Origin: Ramlibacter sp.
Lineage (GTDB): Bacteria; Pseudomonadota; Gammaproteobacteria; Burkholderiales; Burkholderiaceae_C
Direction: 5' to 3'
Length of the DNA: 64,000 bases
Assembly (NCBI GenBank): GCA_019635435.1
Contig: JAHBZM010000001.1
Span: 3,534,001 to 3,598,000, forward strand
The notes under the pieces: model-generated
The model's database searches: none
Seen by the model: the letters and a program-made list of their open reading frames with translations, nothing else
What the model was told of the DNA's origin: nothing
Position numbers and translations under genes: made by a program
Shown: positions 15,650-24,829 of the stretch, in pieces
Layout of the letters: each line of letters begins with the position of its first letter
How positions within the stretch are numbered: the stretch's first letter is position 1

Positions 15650-17457
15650 GAACAGGCCCCTTCCTCGGCGGTGACCGCGTTGCGGCGTGCACTGGCGAAC
15701 AGCTCGCGGCCCAGCCCCAGGCCGTTGGCGCTGCGCTGGGCCTGCGGCATGGCGGTAGTGGCCCGCTCGGCCCACTCGTCCGCCGGCACCAGCGCCTGCA
15801 GCGTGCCAGCCTGCGCATCCAGGCGCAGGATGTCGCCGTCATGCACCTTGGCCAGCGGGCCGCCAGCCGCGGCTTCGGGCGAGACATGGATGGCGGCGGG
15901 CACTTTTCCCGAGGCGCCGCTCATGCGCCCATCGGTCACCAGCGCCACCTTGAAGCCCTTGCCCTGCAGCACCGCCAGAGGGGGCGTGAGCTTGTGCAGT
16001 TCGGGCATGCCATTGGCCTGCGGGCCCTGCCAGCGCACCACGCACACCACGTCGCGCTCCAGTTCACCGGCATTGAACGCCGCCAGCATCGCTTCCTGAG
16101 AATCAAAGACGCAGGCCGGTGCCTCCACCACGTGGCGGTCGTCCGGCACGGCCGAGACCTTGATCACGCTGCGCCCCAGGTTGCCCGTCAGCAGCTTCAG
16201 GCCGCCCGTGGGGCTGAAAGGCGCCGACGCGGGCCGCACAATCCCCTCGTCCTTCGACGGGCCGCCGTCGGCCCACTGGAGCGCGCCGTCAACCAGACGC
16301 GGCTCCCGGGTGTAGTCGCGCAGGCCGGCTTCGCGCACCGTGAGGACATCTTCATGCAGGAAGCCCGCGTCGAGCAGCTCGCGGATGACGTAGCCCGTGC
16401 CGCCCGCCGCCTGGAACTGGTTCACATCGGCGCTGCCATTGGGGTACACGCGCGACAGCAGCGGCACCGCGGCCGACAGCTCGGCAAAGTCGTCCCAGTC
16501 AATCGAAATGCCCGCGCTGCGTGCCACGGCCACCCAGTGGATGAGGTGATTGGTCGACCCGCCGGTGGCCAGCAGCGCGACCATGGCATTGACGATGGCG
16601 CGCTCGTCCACGATCCGGCCAATCGGCGCAAAGCGGGCGCGCCGGGTGATGGCCAGCACCGCGCGCGCGGCTTCCCGGGTGAGCTCGTCACGCAGGTCTC
16701 CCCCCGGGTTGACAAAGGCCGTGCCGGGCACGTGCAGGCCCATGGCCTCCAGCAGCATCTGGTTGCTGTTGGCCGTGCCGTAAAAGGTGCAGGTGCCGGG
16801 CGCATGGTAGGCCGCCGACTCGGCCTGCAGCAGCTCGGCCCGCCCCACCAGGCCCTGGGCGGCCTGTTCGCGCACCTTGGCCTTGGCGCTGTTGCTCAGC
16901 CCGCTGGGCATGGGGCCGGCGGGCACGAAAACCGTGGGCAGGTGGCCAAAGTGCAGGGCGCCAATCAACAGGCCCGGCACGATCTTGTCGCACACGCCCA
17001 GCATCAGCGCGGCGTCAAACATGTCGTGACTCAGGCTCACGGCGGTGGCCATGGCAATCACGTCGCGGCTGAACAGGCTGAGCTCCATGCCGGGCGTGCC
17101 CTGGGTCACGCCGTCGCACATCGCGGGCACCCCGCCGGCCACCTGGGCGGTGGCGCCGTGCTTGCGCGCCTCATCCTTGACCAGATCAGGGAAGCGGGCC
17201 AGCGGAACATGGGCCGACAGCATGTCGTTGTAGGCATTGACGATGGCGATGTTGGGCGCTTTTTCCGCCACCACCTTGAACTTGTCGCTGGCCGGCAGGC
17301 CGGCAAAGGCGTGGGCCACGTTGGCGCAACCCATGCGGTCGGCGCCCCGGTCGCGGCCCGCGGCCTCGTCCAGCCGGTGCAGGTAGGCGGTGCGGGAGGC
17401 TGCGCTGCGCTCACGGACGCGGCGCGTCACGTTGGTCACGGAAGGGTGGAGTTTCAT
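15640..17457 (-). CDS. edd: 6-Phosphogluconate dehydratase (Entner-Doudoroff)
   Basis: 605-residue Fe-S dehydratase that makes KDPG. Cluster cysteines appear in MCDGVTQG, GVCDKIVPG and PGTCTFYGTANSNQ; DGRMSGASGKVPAAIH is a strong Edd landmark near the C-terminus. The ATG at 17457 (MKLHPSV) was preferred to an in-frame TTG three codons upstream. It forms an operon with eda. A HexR-like palindrome lies 10-22 bp before the start. Together the two genes give the Entner-Doudoroff route to pyruvate. Confidence 0.96.
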   Translation of the reverse strand: MKLHPSVTNVTRRVRERSAASRTAYLHRLDEAAGRDRGADRMGCANVAHAFAGLPASDKFKVVAEKAPNIAIVNAYNDMLSAHVPLARFPDLVKDEARKHGATAQVAGGVPAMCDGVTQGTPGMELSLFSRDVIAMATAVSLSHDMFDAALMLGVCDKIVPGLLIGALHFGHLPTVFVPAGPMPSGLSNSAKAKVREQAAQGLVGRAELLQAESAAYHAPGTCTFYGTANSNQMLLEAMGLHVPGTAFVNPGGDLRDELTREAARAVLAITRRARFAPIGRIVDERAIVNAMVALLATGGSTNHLIHWVAVARSAGISIDWDDFAELSAAVPLLSRVYPNGSADVNQFQAAGGTGYVIRELLDAGFLHEDVLTVREAGLRDYTREPRLVDGALQWADGGPSKDEGIVRPASAPFSPTGGLKLLTGNLGRSVIKVSAVPDDRHVVEAPACVFDSQEAMLAAFNAGELERDVVCVVRWQGPQANGMPELHKLTPPLAVLQGKGFKVALVTDGRMSGASGKVPAAIHVSPEAAAGGPLAKVHDGDILRLDAQAGTLQALVPADEWAERATTAMPQAQRSANGLGLGRELFASARRNAVTAEEGACSWL

Positions 17458-17466
17458 CTCGGACAA

Positions 17467-17479
17467 GTAACTAAATTAC
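17467..17479. promoter_or_regulatory. Candidate HexR box upstream of edd
   Basis: GTAACTAAATTAC is a near-palindrome (GTAAY-N3-RTTAC) matching the known HexR consensus of two GTAAT/ATTAC arms, placed just before edd. HexR is the RpiR-family repressor of Entner-Doudoroff genes in proteobacteria and responds to KDPG. The match is seen; regulation is inferred and hexR itself is not in the window. Confidence 0.5.
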
Positions 17480-17599
17480 GGCCACCATCGTACTCCCGAT
17501 GGGCCCGCCGAGGGTGGATCGGGGTTACCAAGCGGTTACGAAATGCCGCCAAATCCCACTCCCTGAAAAGTTGCGGTGGCAGCGCTAAAGTCGCGGTTC

Positions 17600-18187
17600 A
17601 TGAGCGATGCACTGAAACCCCTGCGCGACCCGGCCCCCATGCTGGCGCAGGTGTTGCGCGAATGGGGTGGTCATTCGGACCTGTGGGTGTTTGGCTATGG
17701 CTCGCTGATCTGGAAGCCCGACTTTGAGTACGCCGAGCGGCGTGCGGCCCGGGTCCATGGCTGGCACCGCGCGCTCAAGATGTGGAGCCGCATCAACCGC
17801 GGCACGCCCGAGTGCCCCGGCCTGGTGTTTGGCATGCTGTCGGGCGGCACCTGCAAGGGCATGGTGTTCCGTGTGCCCCAGGCGCAGGCGCGCGACGCGC
17901 TGGACAAGCTCTGGCAGCGCGAAATGATCACGGCGGTGTACGACCCGCGCTGGCTCACCTGCCACACCCCGCACGGACCGGTCACGGCGCTGGCGTTCAC
18001 GCTGTCGCGCCGCAGCCCCAACCACACGGGTGTGCTGACCGAAGCGCAGTACCGGCAGATTTTCGCGGACGCCTGCGGCCGCTACGGCACCACGCGCGAC
18101 TACGCGCGGCTCACGCACGAGGAACTGCGCCGCCACAACATCCACGACAAGGCGCTGGAGCGCCTGCTCAGGCTGCTACCGGGCTGA
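17600..18187 (+). CDS. chaC: Gamma-glutamylcyclotransferase (ChaC family)
   Basis: 195-residue cytoplasmic enzyme that degrades glutathione to 5-oxoproline and Cys-Gly. WVFGYGSLIWKPDFEYAERR is the ChaC signature (YGSL substrate loop), and VFRVPQAQARDALDKLWQRE carries the catalytic-region Glu. The start is ATG 17600. Its tail overlaps the convergent mocA-like gene by 12 bp. Confidence 0.93.
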   Translation: MSDALKPLRDPAPMLAQVLREWGGHSDLWVFGYGSLIWKPDFEYAERRAARVHGWHRALKMWSRINRGTPECPGLVFGMLSGGTCKGMVFRVPQAQARDALDKLWQREMITAVYDPRWLTCHTPHGPVTALAFTLSRRSPNHTGVLTEAQYRQIFADACGRYGTTRDYARLTHEELRRHNIHDKALERLLRLLPG

Positions 18188-18709
18188 CGCCAGGCGCTGC
18201 GCCGCCAGCGCCAGCCCCTGCACGGTGTCCACGTCGGTCACCGCCCCCAGGTCATCTACTATCAATTCAATAGCACGATGTGCCCGCAGGACCTGGACTG
18301 CGCCCCGATCTCCGTGCAAAGCCAGCAGTTGCGCGAGGCAGGGCTGGGCAAAGCCGACCGGGTGCCCCCGTGTCCCTTCATGCACGGGCACCACCGCGTC
18401 ATGGGTGGCCAGCGCCGCCGCCACGGCGCGCAGCGTACCGGGCTGGACCAGCGGCAGGTCCCCGGGCAGCACCAGCCAGCCCGGCGCGCCCGCCGTGGCC
18501 CGCACGGCCGCCGCAATGCTGTCGCCCATGCCGGGATGGCCCGCGTCCTCAAGATGCCAGGGCAGGCCACTGGCGCGCACGGCGTCCAGTGTGTGCTGCA
18601 ACACCGGCTTGCCCGCCAGCAGGGCCTGCAGCTTGTGGGTGGTACCGCCCGAGGCCCGGAAACGCTCGCCGCGCCCCGAGGCCAGGACCAGCACCACCGG
18701 TTGCGGCAT
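18176..18709 (-). CDS. MobA/MocA-like molybdenum cofactor nucleotidyltransferase
   Basis: 177-residue Rossmann-like nucleotidyltransferase. The N-terminal LVLASGRGERFRASGG and later LVLPGDLPLV are the nucleotide and metal motifs of MocA/MobA proteins; RGHPVGFAQPC and the final VTDVDTVQGL are also typical. Its start overlaps the stop of the molybdenum hydroxylase large subunit, so it probably prepares the cytosine dinucleotide cofactor for that enzyme. Residues about 133-151 (around RAIELIV) are encoded by a dispersed repeat lying antisense to the gene. Confidence 0.85.
   Translation of the reverse strand: MPQPVVLVLASGRGERFRASGGTTHKLQALLAGKPVLQHTLDAVRASGLPWHLEDAGHPGMGDSIAAAVRATAGAPGWLVLPGDLPLVQPGTLRAVAAALATHDAVVPVHEGTRGHPVGFAQPCLAQLLALHGDRGAVQVLRAHRAIELIVDDLGAVTDVDTVQGLALAAQRLASAR
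18258..18315 (+). repeat. Dispersed palindromic element, copy 3 (inside mocA-like gene)
   Basis: Head ACTATCAATTCAATAGC (18258-18274), then 20 nt, then GGACTGCGCC. It is antisense to the gene. On the coding strand the palindrome is read from GCT as A-I-E-L-I-V, the same phase and nearly the same residues as the sense copy in the AlkA fusion. Confidence 0.75.
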
Positions 18710-20853
18710 CAGGCCGTCTTGAGCGCTTCGGCGGTGATCGGCAGCTGGCGCACCCGCTTGCCGGTGAGCGCCGCCACCGCATTGGCAATGGCTGGCACCA
18801 CGACCGCCGTGGCCGGCTCGCCAATGCCGCCGGGCTTCTCGGTGCTGTTGACCAGCGTGATGTCAATCTGCGGCGCCTCGTTCATGCGCACCAGCAGGAA
18901 CTGGTGGAAGTTGGTCTGCTGCACGCGGCCTTTTTCCAGCGTGATTTCCTGCATCAGCGCGGCGCCCATGCCGAACACCACGCTGGACTGGATCTGCGCC
19001 TCCACCGTGTCGGGGTTGACCATGTGGCCCAGGTCGGCGGCCACGGTCACGCGGTGCACCTTGACCGAGCCATCACTGTTCAGGCTGACCTCGGCCACCT
19101 GGGCCATGTAGGTGTCATAGCCTTCCATCAGCGCAATGCCCCGTGCGCGCCCCGCTGGCAACGGTTTGCCCCAGCCTGACTTTTCGGCCGCCAGCCTGAG
19201 CACATTCGCATAGCGCGGCTGCTTGCCCAGCAGCGACAGCCGGTACTCATACGGGTCCTTGCCGGCGCTTTTGGCGAGCTCGTCAATGAAGCTCTCGTTG
19301 GCAAAGGCATTGATGATGTGGCTGACCGAACGCCAGTAGCCCACGCGCAGGCCGGCATCGTGCTTGACGATGTCATGCCGGGTGGCCGGGATGTCGTAGC
19401 CCGCCACGGCCGCCTCGATCATCAAGGGGTCCTGCACCGGCGCGGGCAGGCCGAACACGCGGCCCGTGATGGACTGCGACGTCAGGCGGAAGGTCATGGC
19501 CGTGGGCTTGCCGTCGGGCCCGATGGCCGCCGCCAGCGTATTGACGCCCTGGGGACGGTAGAAGTCATGCGTCATGTCGTCTTCACGCGACCACACCAGC
19601 TTGACCGGCTTGTTCACCGCCCTGGAAATCTGGGCCGCCTGGATGATGAAGTCGATGTCAATGCGCCGGCCAAAGCCGCCCCCAAGGAAGGTGGTGCGCA
19701 ACGACACATCCTCGGGTTTCACGCCCAGCACCTTGGCCACCGTGCCCTGGGCCGCGTCCTGCCACTGGGTCGGGCCAATGAGCTGCACCTTGCCCTTGTC
19801 ATACCAGGCCGTGAAGTTCATGGGCTCCAGCGGCGAGTGGCTCAGCAGCTGGCTCACGTACTCGGCACGGACCACCTTGTCGGCCTTGGCGATCACCGCG
19901 TCGGCATCGCCAACGGCCTTCAGCGGCAGCGGCGTGCCGGTGGTGCTGGCCGCGCGCGTGCCCGCCAGCATGCTGGCGTTGCTCAGACTGGCTCCGGCGC
20001 CCTCGTCCCAGACGATGGCCAGTTCACGGCGCGCCTTGTTGGCGCGCCACCAGCTGTCGGCCACCACGGCCACGCCATCCGGAATCTGCACCACGTCGAT
20101 CACACCGGGCATGGCCCTGGCCCTGGTGGCATCAAAGCTCTTGACCGTGCCGCCAATCACCGGGCACTGCTCCAGCGCGGCATAGACCATGCCGGGCAGC
20201 TTGACATCAATGCCGAACTCGGCCGTGCCATTGGTCTTGGCCGGCGTGTCCAGGCGCGGCGTGCGCTTGCCCACGATGCGGAAGTCCTTGGGGTCCTTGA
20301 GCGGCGGCTTCTCCGGCACCGGCATGCGCGACGCCGCTTGCGCCATGTCGCCATAGGTGGCTTTCAGGCCCTTGGGGCCAATCACCATGCCGTTTTTTGC
20401 CGACACGAGGTCGCGGTCCACGTCCCAGGTCGTGGCGCCCGCGGTGATCAGCATCTCGCGCACCTGCGCGCCAGCCACGCGCAGCTTCTCCCAGCCGTCG
20501 CGCACCGAGGTCGAACCGCCCGTCAGCTGCGGCCCGCCCAGCAGCGCGTTGCCATACAGCTTGGCATCCGGCGGCGCAAAGGCCACCTTGACCTGGCGGA
20601 TGTCCACGTTGAGTTCTTCGGCAATCAGCATGGGCATGGAGGTGTAGACCCCCTGCCCCATTTCCGAGCGCGCGGAGATCAGCGTGATGGTGTTGTCGTC
20701 GGCAATGTGGACCCAGGCATTGGGCGTGTAGAGCGTGCCGGCGGCGTCGGCCGTGCTGCGCAGGCCGGGCAGGGCCACGCCCAGCAACAGCCCGCCCGAG
20801 GCAATGGCCGAGGTCTTGAGGAAATCGCGGCGCGATGAAGTAGCGATGGTCAT
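18709..20853 (-). CDS. Molybdopterin-binding large subunit of an isoquinoline 1-oxidoreductase-like hydroxylase
   Basis: 714-residue molybdenum hydroxylase subunit of the xanthine dehydrogenase superfamily. A Tat signal (SSRRDFLKTSAIASGGLLLG) shows export as a folded enzyme to the periplasm. ISARSEMGQGVYTSMPMLIAEE, FLGGGFGRRIDIDF and the final GGIGEPATAVVVPAIANAV are landmarks of the IorB/aldehyde oxidase type, where the late GEP holds the catalytic Glu. It starts 11 bp after the 2Fe-2S subunit stop. No FAD subunit is present, so electrons probably go to a cytochrome. The substrate (N-heterocycle or aldehyde) is undetermined. Confidence 0.92.
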   Translation of the reverse strand: MTIATSSRRDFLKTSAIASGGLLLGVALPGLRSTADAAGTLYTPNAWVHIADDNTITLISARSEMGQGVYTSMPMLIAEELNVDIRQVKVAFAPPDAKLYGNALLGGPQLTGGSTSVRDGWEKLRVAGAQVREMLITAGATTWDVDRDLVSAKNGMVIGPKGLKATYGDMAQAASRMPVPEKPPLKDPKDFRIVGKRTPRLDTPAKTNGTAEFGIDVKLPGMVYAALEQCPVIGGTVKSFDATRARAMPGVIDVVQIPDGVAVVADSWWRANKARRELAIVWDEGAGASLSNASMLAGTRAASTTGTPLPLKAVGDADAVIAKADKVVRAEYVSQLLSHSPLEPMNFTAWYDKGKVQLIGPTQWQDAAQGTVAKVLGVKPEDVSLRTTFLGGGFGRRIDIDFIIQAAQISRAVNKPVKLVWSREDDMTHDFYRPQGVNTLAAAIGPDGKPTAMTFRLTSQSITGRVFGLPAPVQDPLMIEAAVAGYDIPATRHDIVKHDAGLRVGYWRSVSHIINAFANESFIDELAKSAGKDPYEYRLSLLGKQPRYANVLRLAAEKSGWGKPLPAGRARGIALMEGYDTYMAQVAEVSLNSDGSVKVHRVTVAADLGHMVNPDTVEAQIQSSVVFGMGAALMQEITLEKGRVQQTNFHQFLLVRMNEAPQIDITLVNSTEKPGGIGEPATAVVVPAIANAVAALTGKRVRQLPITAEALKTA

Positions 20854-20864
20854 GGTGGTTCTCC

Positions 20865-21329
20865 TCAGGCCTTGCGCATCATGGTGGCCGCATCCTTGAT
20901 GGCGGCCTTGATCCGGGGGTAGGTGCCGCAGCGGCAGATGTTGCCGCTCATGGCCGCATCGATGTCGGCATCGCTCGGGTTGCGGTTGGCGCTGAGCAGC
21001 GCGGCCGCACTCATGAGCTGGCCCGACTGGCAGTAGCCGCACTGCGGCACATCGTGCTTGATCCAGGCCTTCTGCAGGGGGTGCTGGTTGTCCACACCCA
21101 GGCTCTCGATGGTGGCCACCTTCTTGCCGGCCACCGAGGACAGCGGCGTCTGGCAGGAGCGCACGGGCTGGCCGTCCAGATGCACGGTGCAGGCGCCGCA
21201 CAGCGCCATGCCACAGCCGAACTTGGTGCCGGTCATGCCCAGCTCGTCGCGGATCACCCACAACAGCGGGGTGTCGGGTTCGGCATTGGCGCTGACCGCC
21301 TTGCCATTGACTTGGAAGTTGACGCTCAT
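20865..21329 (-). CDS. 2Fe-2S small subunit of the molybdenum hydroxylase
   Basis: 154-residue electron-transfer subunit with two 2Fe-2S clusters. The plant-ferredoxin cluster ligands lie in KFGCGMALCGACTVHLDG and the following RSCQTP; the second cluster ligands are in QCGYCQSGQ and ICRCGTYP, as in IorA/CoxS. I start at ATG 21329, preceded by AGGAG. It is the first gene of the unit with the large subunit and the MocA-like protein. The partner large subunit has a Tat signal, so this subunit is probably carried out with it. Confidence 0.93.
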   Translation of the reverse strand: MSVNFQVNGKAVSANAEPDTPLLWVIRDELGMTGTKFGCGMALCGACTVHLDGQPVRSCQTPLSSVAGKKVATIESLGVDNQHPLQKAWIKHDVPQCGYCQSGQLMSAAALLSANRNPSDADIDAAMSGNICRCGTYPRIKAAIKDAATMMRKA

Positions 21330-21521
21330 CGTGGGTCTCCTGGTGTGGGGCTGCGCCATGGCGTGAAGCACGCAGCCCTGTTGACTTTCCGCTCAGGACG
21401 TTAGGCCAAGCCCCTCGGGAGTGGCATGCGGGTAAGCCCTAGCACGTGACATAAAGTTGCAAAACGAGACAGTCAGGACGCGTCGATCGCGGTAGGCGGT
21501 CGCGCTGCCTATACTCGCGCC

Positions 21522-22160
21522 ATGACCTCCATCGCCGACCTGCGCAAGAGCTACGAGCGCGCTGAACTCAACGAAGAAGCCTCCCACGCCGAGCCCCTGA
21601 ACCAGTTTGGCCAGTGGCTGACCGAAGCCATCGCCGCGCAGGTGCCCGAACCCAACGCCATGACGCTGGCCACGGTGGCCAGCAACCTGCGGCCCAGCAC
21701 CCGCGTGATCCTGATCAAGGGTTATGACGAGCGCGGCATCGTCTGGTACACCAATTACGACAGCCGCAAGGGCCAGGAACTGGCCGGCAACCCGTTTGCC
21801 GCGCTGCAGTTCCATTGGGTGGAACTGGAACGCACGGTGCGCATTGAAGGCCGGGTGGAAAAAGTCAGCGCTGAAGAAAGCGATGCCTATTTCTCAAGCC
21901 GGCCGCTGGACTCGCGCATCGGCGCCTGGGCCAGCCCGCAAAGCCAGGTCATTGCGAGCCGCACCGTGCTGGTGACCAACGCCGCAAAGTACAGCGCGCA
22001 GTTTCTGCTCAACCCGCCGCGCCCGCCACACTGGGGCGGCTACCGCCTGGTGCCGGACACCTGGCAGTTCTGGCAGGGCCGCAAGAGCCGGCTGCACGAC
22101 CGGCTGCGCTACACGCTTCAGGGCGAGGGTGGCTGGCTGCGCGAGCGGCTGGCGCCTTAA
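21522..22160 (+). CDS. pdxH: Pyridoxamine 5'-phosphate oxidase
   Basis: 212-residue FMN oxidase for the last step of pyridoxal phosphate synthesis and salvage. Family landmarks are RKSYERAELNEEA at the N-terminus, STRVILIKGYDERGIVWYTNYDSRKGQEL (FMN and PLP binding), SRPLDSRIGAWASPQSQ and the C-terminal FWQGRKSRLHDR. A TATACT precedes the start by about 10 bp. It stands alone, divergent from the molybdenum hydroxylase genes. Confidence 0.97.
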   Translation: MTSIADLRKSYERAELNEEASHAEPLNQFGQWLTEAIAAQVPEPNAMTLATVASNLRPSTRVILIKGYDERGIVWYTNYDSRKGQELAGNPFAALQFHWVELERTVRIEGRVEKVSAEESDAYFSSRPLDSRIGAWASPQSQVIASRTVLVTNAAKYSAQFLLNPPRPPHWGGYRLVPDTWQFWQGRKSRLHDRLRYTLQGEGGWLRERLAP

Positions 22161-22173
22161 GAAGTGGCGAATG

Positions 22174-23877
22174 CTACTGCCGAATGACGTCAACCGTCCA
22201 AGCGGCCTTGGCGGACATCGCGTGAAACCGGAATCTGTCCATTTTGATGTTGGTTGAGTCAGGCAGGATCACGCGGTCAACTGCGCCCATGCCGCGCGAA
22301 GCAGATTCCAGGGTGCAGGCCTTTTGCGTGCCCACCGCCGCATTGGACGACACCAGTTCAATCACAAACAGGTTCTTGCGACTGCCCGGCGTGGTTTGCG
22401 TCAGCTTCCCGGTGATGCTGCAGTAGCCTCGCACGTCGCCAGTCGTCTGCCCGGTCACTCCCCCGTCCCATGACACGTTCAGCGTAATGTCGTCTGCCGA
22501 CCATCGGCCTTGCAATGACGCAACATCTGCAGCACGGGCGTTGGCATTGGCGTAGCTGAAGCTGAAGTAAAGGCTCGCCAATCTCTTACGCGCCAGGTAG
22601 TCACCCCCTCCAGAGCCACCATACATGACGTCCGAGAAAGCGGGAGACCACGTGGCGCCGTCGCCCTGAGTTCCCCACCAGACAGTCCCCCCGAGCGTGT
22701 ATCCCTGGCCGCGCGTCCATGTGGTGACCGAGGTCAATCCCCTGCCGGAGATGTTCCATAGCGAGGTGGTCTGAGCATAGAACCGCCCATCAGAATCGAC
22801 GACGCCAAACTCGGCCCCTTTGGACCAGTACCCTTCCAGATTGGTGGCATCGAACGGCATTGCGGCGACCGATCCTTCTTCTGGCGAAGTCAGCGAGGCC
22901 TCGTACGTCGATCGGCATTCGGCGCCGGTCGGGATGCGGCCAAAACTGAACCTTTGCAACGCACGCGCCGGCTGGCTGGCATAGGCCACCCGGGGGCTGC
23001 AAGTCGCCAGCCCCACGGTATAGGCCGCCTCGGTCAGTGCCGGAAAGGCCGTCCTATGGGAGCCGGTGAGTGTCTGCCCTCCGACGTAGGCGTCAAAAGT
23101 CGCAGCCACCGTCCCGGTGATGACACTGCCCTGCACAATATTCCAGGTGGGGGCTCCATCTGCGCGATAGTGGTACATGACCATGAACAGCGTGTTGCCC
23201 TGAACTTCCATCCCCCATCCCTGGCCCGCACTGGCAGGGTCCCAATACCAGCCCGTCTCTGGGCGGCCAACAACGCCGTAGGTTTGTGGTCCCGCGGCGT
23301 CAAACGAAAAGCGCTGCGCCACCATGGTCCGTCCACCCGGGAGTTGCATCGTGGCCTTGGACTGAATGCCATCGCCGCGGAAGGCAATGGTCACGGTTCC
23401 CACATCTGTCGACACTGGCGCCGAGTTCACCAGTGACTTCGCCGCCTGCCCACCCGTATAGCGCTTGAGGGTCCCCGAAAAAAAGTACCCCGCGCTGTCG
23501 GACTGCATCTCACCCAACGCCGCCACCCAGGTGGGACGACCGACATCGTCATACACATAGACACCCAGGTATGCAGACTTGCCCTGCGCCTCAATGAAGA
23601 AGCCCGTGCCGCCTTCATCGGGATTCCAGTACCAACCGTTGCCCGTGAATCCGGTCGCAATGTCCATCACTGGCGCGGCCTGAATGGCTTCGCGGCTTTC
23701 GCCCTGCCGGGCTTGTGACGGCATTGCGCCCTCACCGCCACCACAAGCGGCAAGAATTATCCCGAGCAACACAAGATGTGCAGCCTGGAAAGCTCGACGC
23801 ACAACGGAAAAGCTGCCTGAAGGGCACATGCGTCCAGCCATCTTGATGGCATTCACAGCCTGAATGAAATTTGGCAT
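22174..23877 (-). CDS. Predicted lipoprotein with GWYWN repeats
   Basis: 567-residue exported protein without a recognised enzymatic domain. The signal segment ends in the lipobox IILAAC at about residue 45. Two tandem repeats of about 105 residues follow, opening GNGWYWNPDEGGTGFFIEAQ and ETGWYWDPASAGQGWGMEVQ and closing with QRFSF. The C-terminal half (from about residue 340) holds two further beta-rich stretches including GYWSKGAEFG and LQGRWSADDITL. The repeats are the same family as the C-terminal repeats of the protease lipoprotein at 10048-13545. The start ATG has AAGG seven bases upstream. Function is unknown; surface binding is a guess. Confidence 0.8.
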   Translation of the reverse strand: MPNFIQAVNAIKMAGRMCPSGSFSVVRRAFQAAHLVLLGIILAACGGGEGAMPSQARQGESREAIQAAPVMDIATGFTGNGWYWNPDEGGTGFFIEAQGKSAYLGVYVYDDVGRPTWVAALGEMQSDSAGYFFSGTLKRYTGGQAAKSLVNSAPVSTDVGTVTIAFRGDGIQSKATMQLPGGRTMVAQRFSFDAAGPQTYGVVGRPETGWYWDPASAGQGWGMEVQGNTLFMVMYHYRADGAPTWNIVQGSVITGTVAATFDAYVGGQTLTGSHRTAFPALTEAAYTVGLATCSPRVAYASQPARALQRFSFGRIPTGAECRSTYEASLTSPEEGSVAAMPFDATNLEGYWSKGAEFGVVDSDGRFYAQTTSLWNISGRGLTSVTTWTRGQGYTLGGTVWWGTQGDGATWSPAFSDVMYGGSGGGDYLARKRLASLYFSFSYANANARAADVASLQGRWSADDITLNVSWDGGVTGQTTGDVRGYCSITGKLTQTTPGSRKNLFVIELVSSNAAVGTQKACTLESASRGMGAVDRVILPDSTNIKMDRFRFHAMSAKAAWTVDVIRQ

Positions 23878-24010
23878 CTACACACCTTGCTACCAAGTGT
23901 TGGAAACATTGAAAGAAATGGAAGCCGCCCAGGTGACGCGCCGACGCTTGCCGAAGTTGCATCGGTAGAAGATCCGAGAGCCGCCGGGGATTATGCCGAA
24001 ACCAGACCCA

Positions 24011-24829
24011 TCAGATCACTTTGGGGGTTGACGCCGTCGGCAACGCAGACGCGGCACGGACCATGCCCTCGACCACCCAGGTCTTGAGCAGGCTGGCGGC
24101 GCGCATCGGGGCCTGTTCTTCGGGCACCCAGCGGCACAAGCCGGCGCACAGTTGCGCAAAGTTGCGACCCCGCGCCACGGCGGCCAGCGCCCAGGCTTCA
24201 TCGGCGGGCAGCATGCGGTAGCGCGGCATGAGCTCGCGCCGCCACACCGCCCAGGTGCGGGCAGTCCCCGCGCGGCGGGCGCGCAGGGTGCGGCCCTGGT
24301 CCACGGCCGCCCAGATCGCGGGGGCATTGGTCTCCAATGTCAGTCGCTGCACGGCCGGATGCAGGGTGAACGACAACATCGGCCAGAGCCCGGGCGAGAC
24401 GCGGGCAAGGTCTTCCATGGTGACCACCGGTGCGTCGGCGGCGTCAAATGCCAGGCCGATGGCCCATTCAAATTCGGCCAACTCGGCCAGCACCGGGCGG
24501 CGCGGCAGGGCCTTGCGCAAGAAAGCGGCAAAGCCGGCGCCATACCAGCGCAGGTTGGGGTGGCGCGACGGATGGGCTGCAATGAAGCCGCGCGCCAACT
24601 GCTCAAAGCGCTTGTGCCCCGCAGCGGCCTTGACGGCGGCGTAGTCGGTCTCCAGCGCCTCGATCAGGCGCAGCCGGTAGCCGTCGGCATAAATCGAGAG
24701 GCGCCGCACTGCATCCAGCTTGCCAGCATCCAGCACATGGCGCCGCCAGCGGGTCGCACGTGGCGCCGCAGGCTCATAGACATGGCGCAGGATGTCGCGC
24801 TGCAGGGTCTGCAGGCTGCTCGCCGTCAT
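24011..24829 (-). CDS. bufC: Bufferin maturation partner BufC/HvfC-like (DUF2063)
   Basis: 272-residue protein with the N-terminal DUF2063 putative DNA-binding domain (LQRDILRHVYEP...YADGYRLRLIEALETDY), now regarded as a precursor-peptide recognition partner of the DUF692 enzyme. Its start overlaps the bufB stop (ATGA). In related systems this protein delivers the bufferin precursor to BufB for cysteine modification. The C-terminal half is less conserved. No DoxX-like bufD follows; the next gene on this strand is the unrelated lipoprotein. Confidence 0.82.
   Translation of the reverse strand: MTASSLQTLQRDILRHVYEPAAPRATRWRRHVLDAGKLDAVRRLSIYADGYRLRLIEALETDYAAVKAAAGHKRFEQLARGFIAAHPSRHPNLRWYGAGFAAFLRKALPRRPVLAELAEFEWAIGLAFDAADAPVVTMEDLARVSPGLWPMLSFTLHPAVQRLTLETNAPAIWAAVDQGRTLRARRAGTARTWAVWRRELMPRYRMLPADEAWALAAVARGRNFAQLCAGLCRWVPEEQAPMRAASLLKTWVVEGMVRAASALPTASTPKVI

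Noticed and set aside
15841..17727. 628-residue open frame on the plus strand opposite edd
   Set aside because: It is complementary to a full-length Edd with intact motifs and has no family similarity of its own.
18709..21261. Extended N-terminus of the molybdenum hydroxylase large subunit (850 residues)
   Set aside because: The extra residues overlap the small subunit in another frame; the Tat signal peptide fixes the start at 20853.
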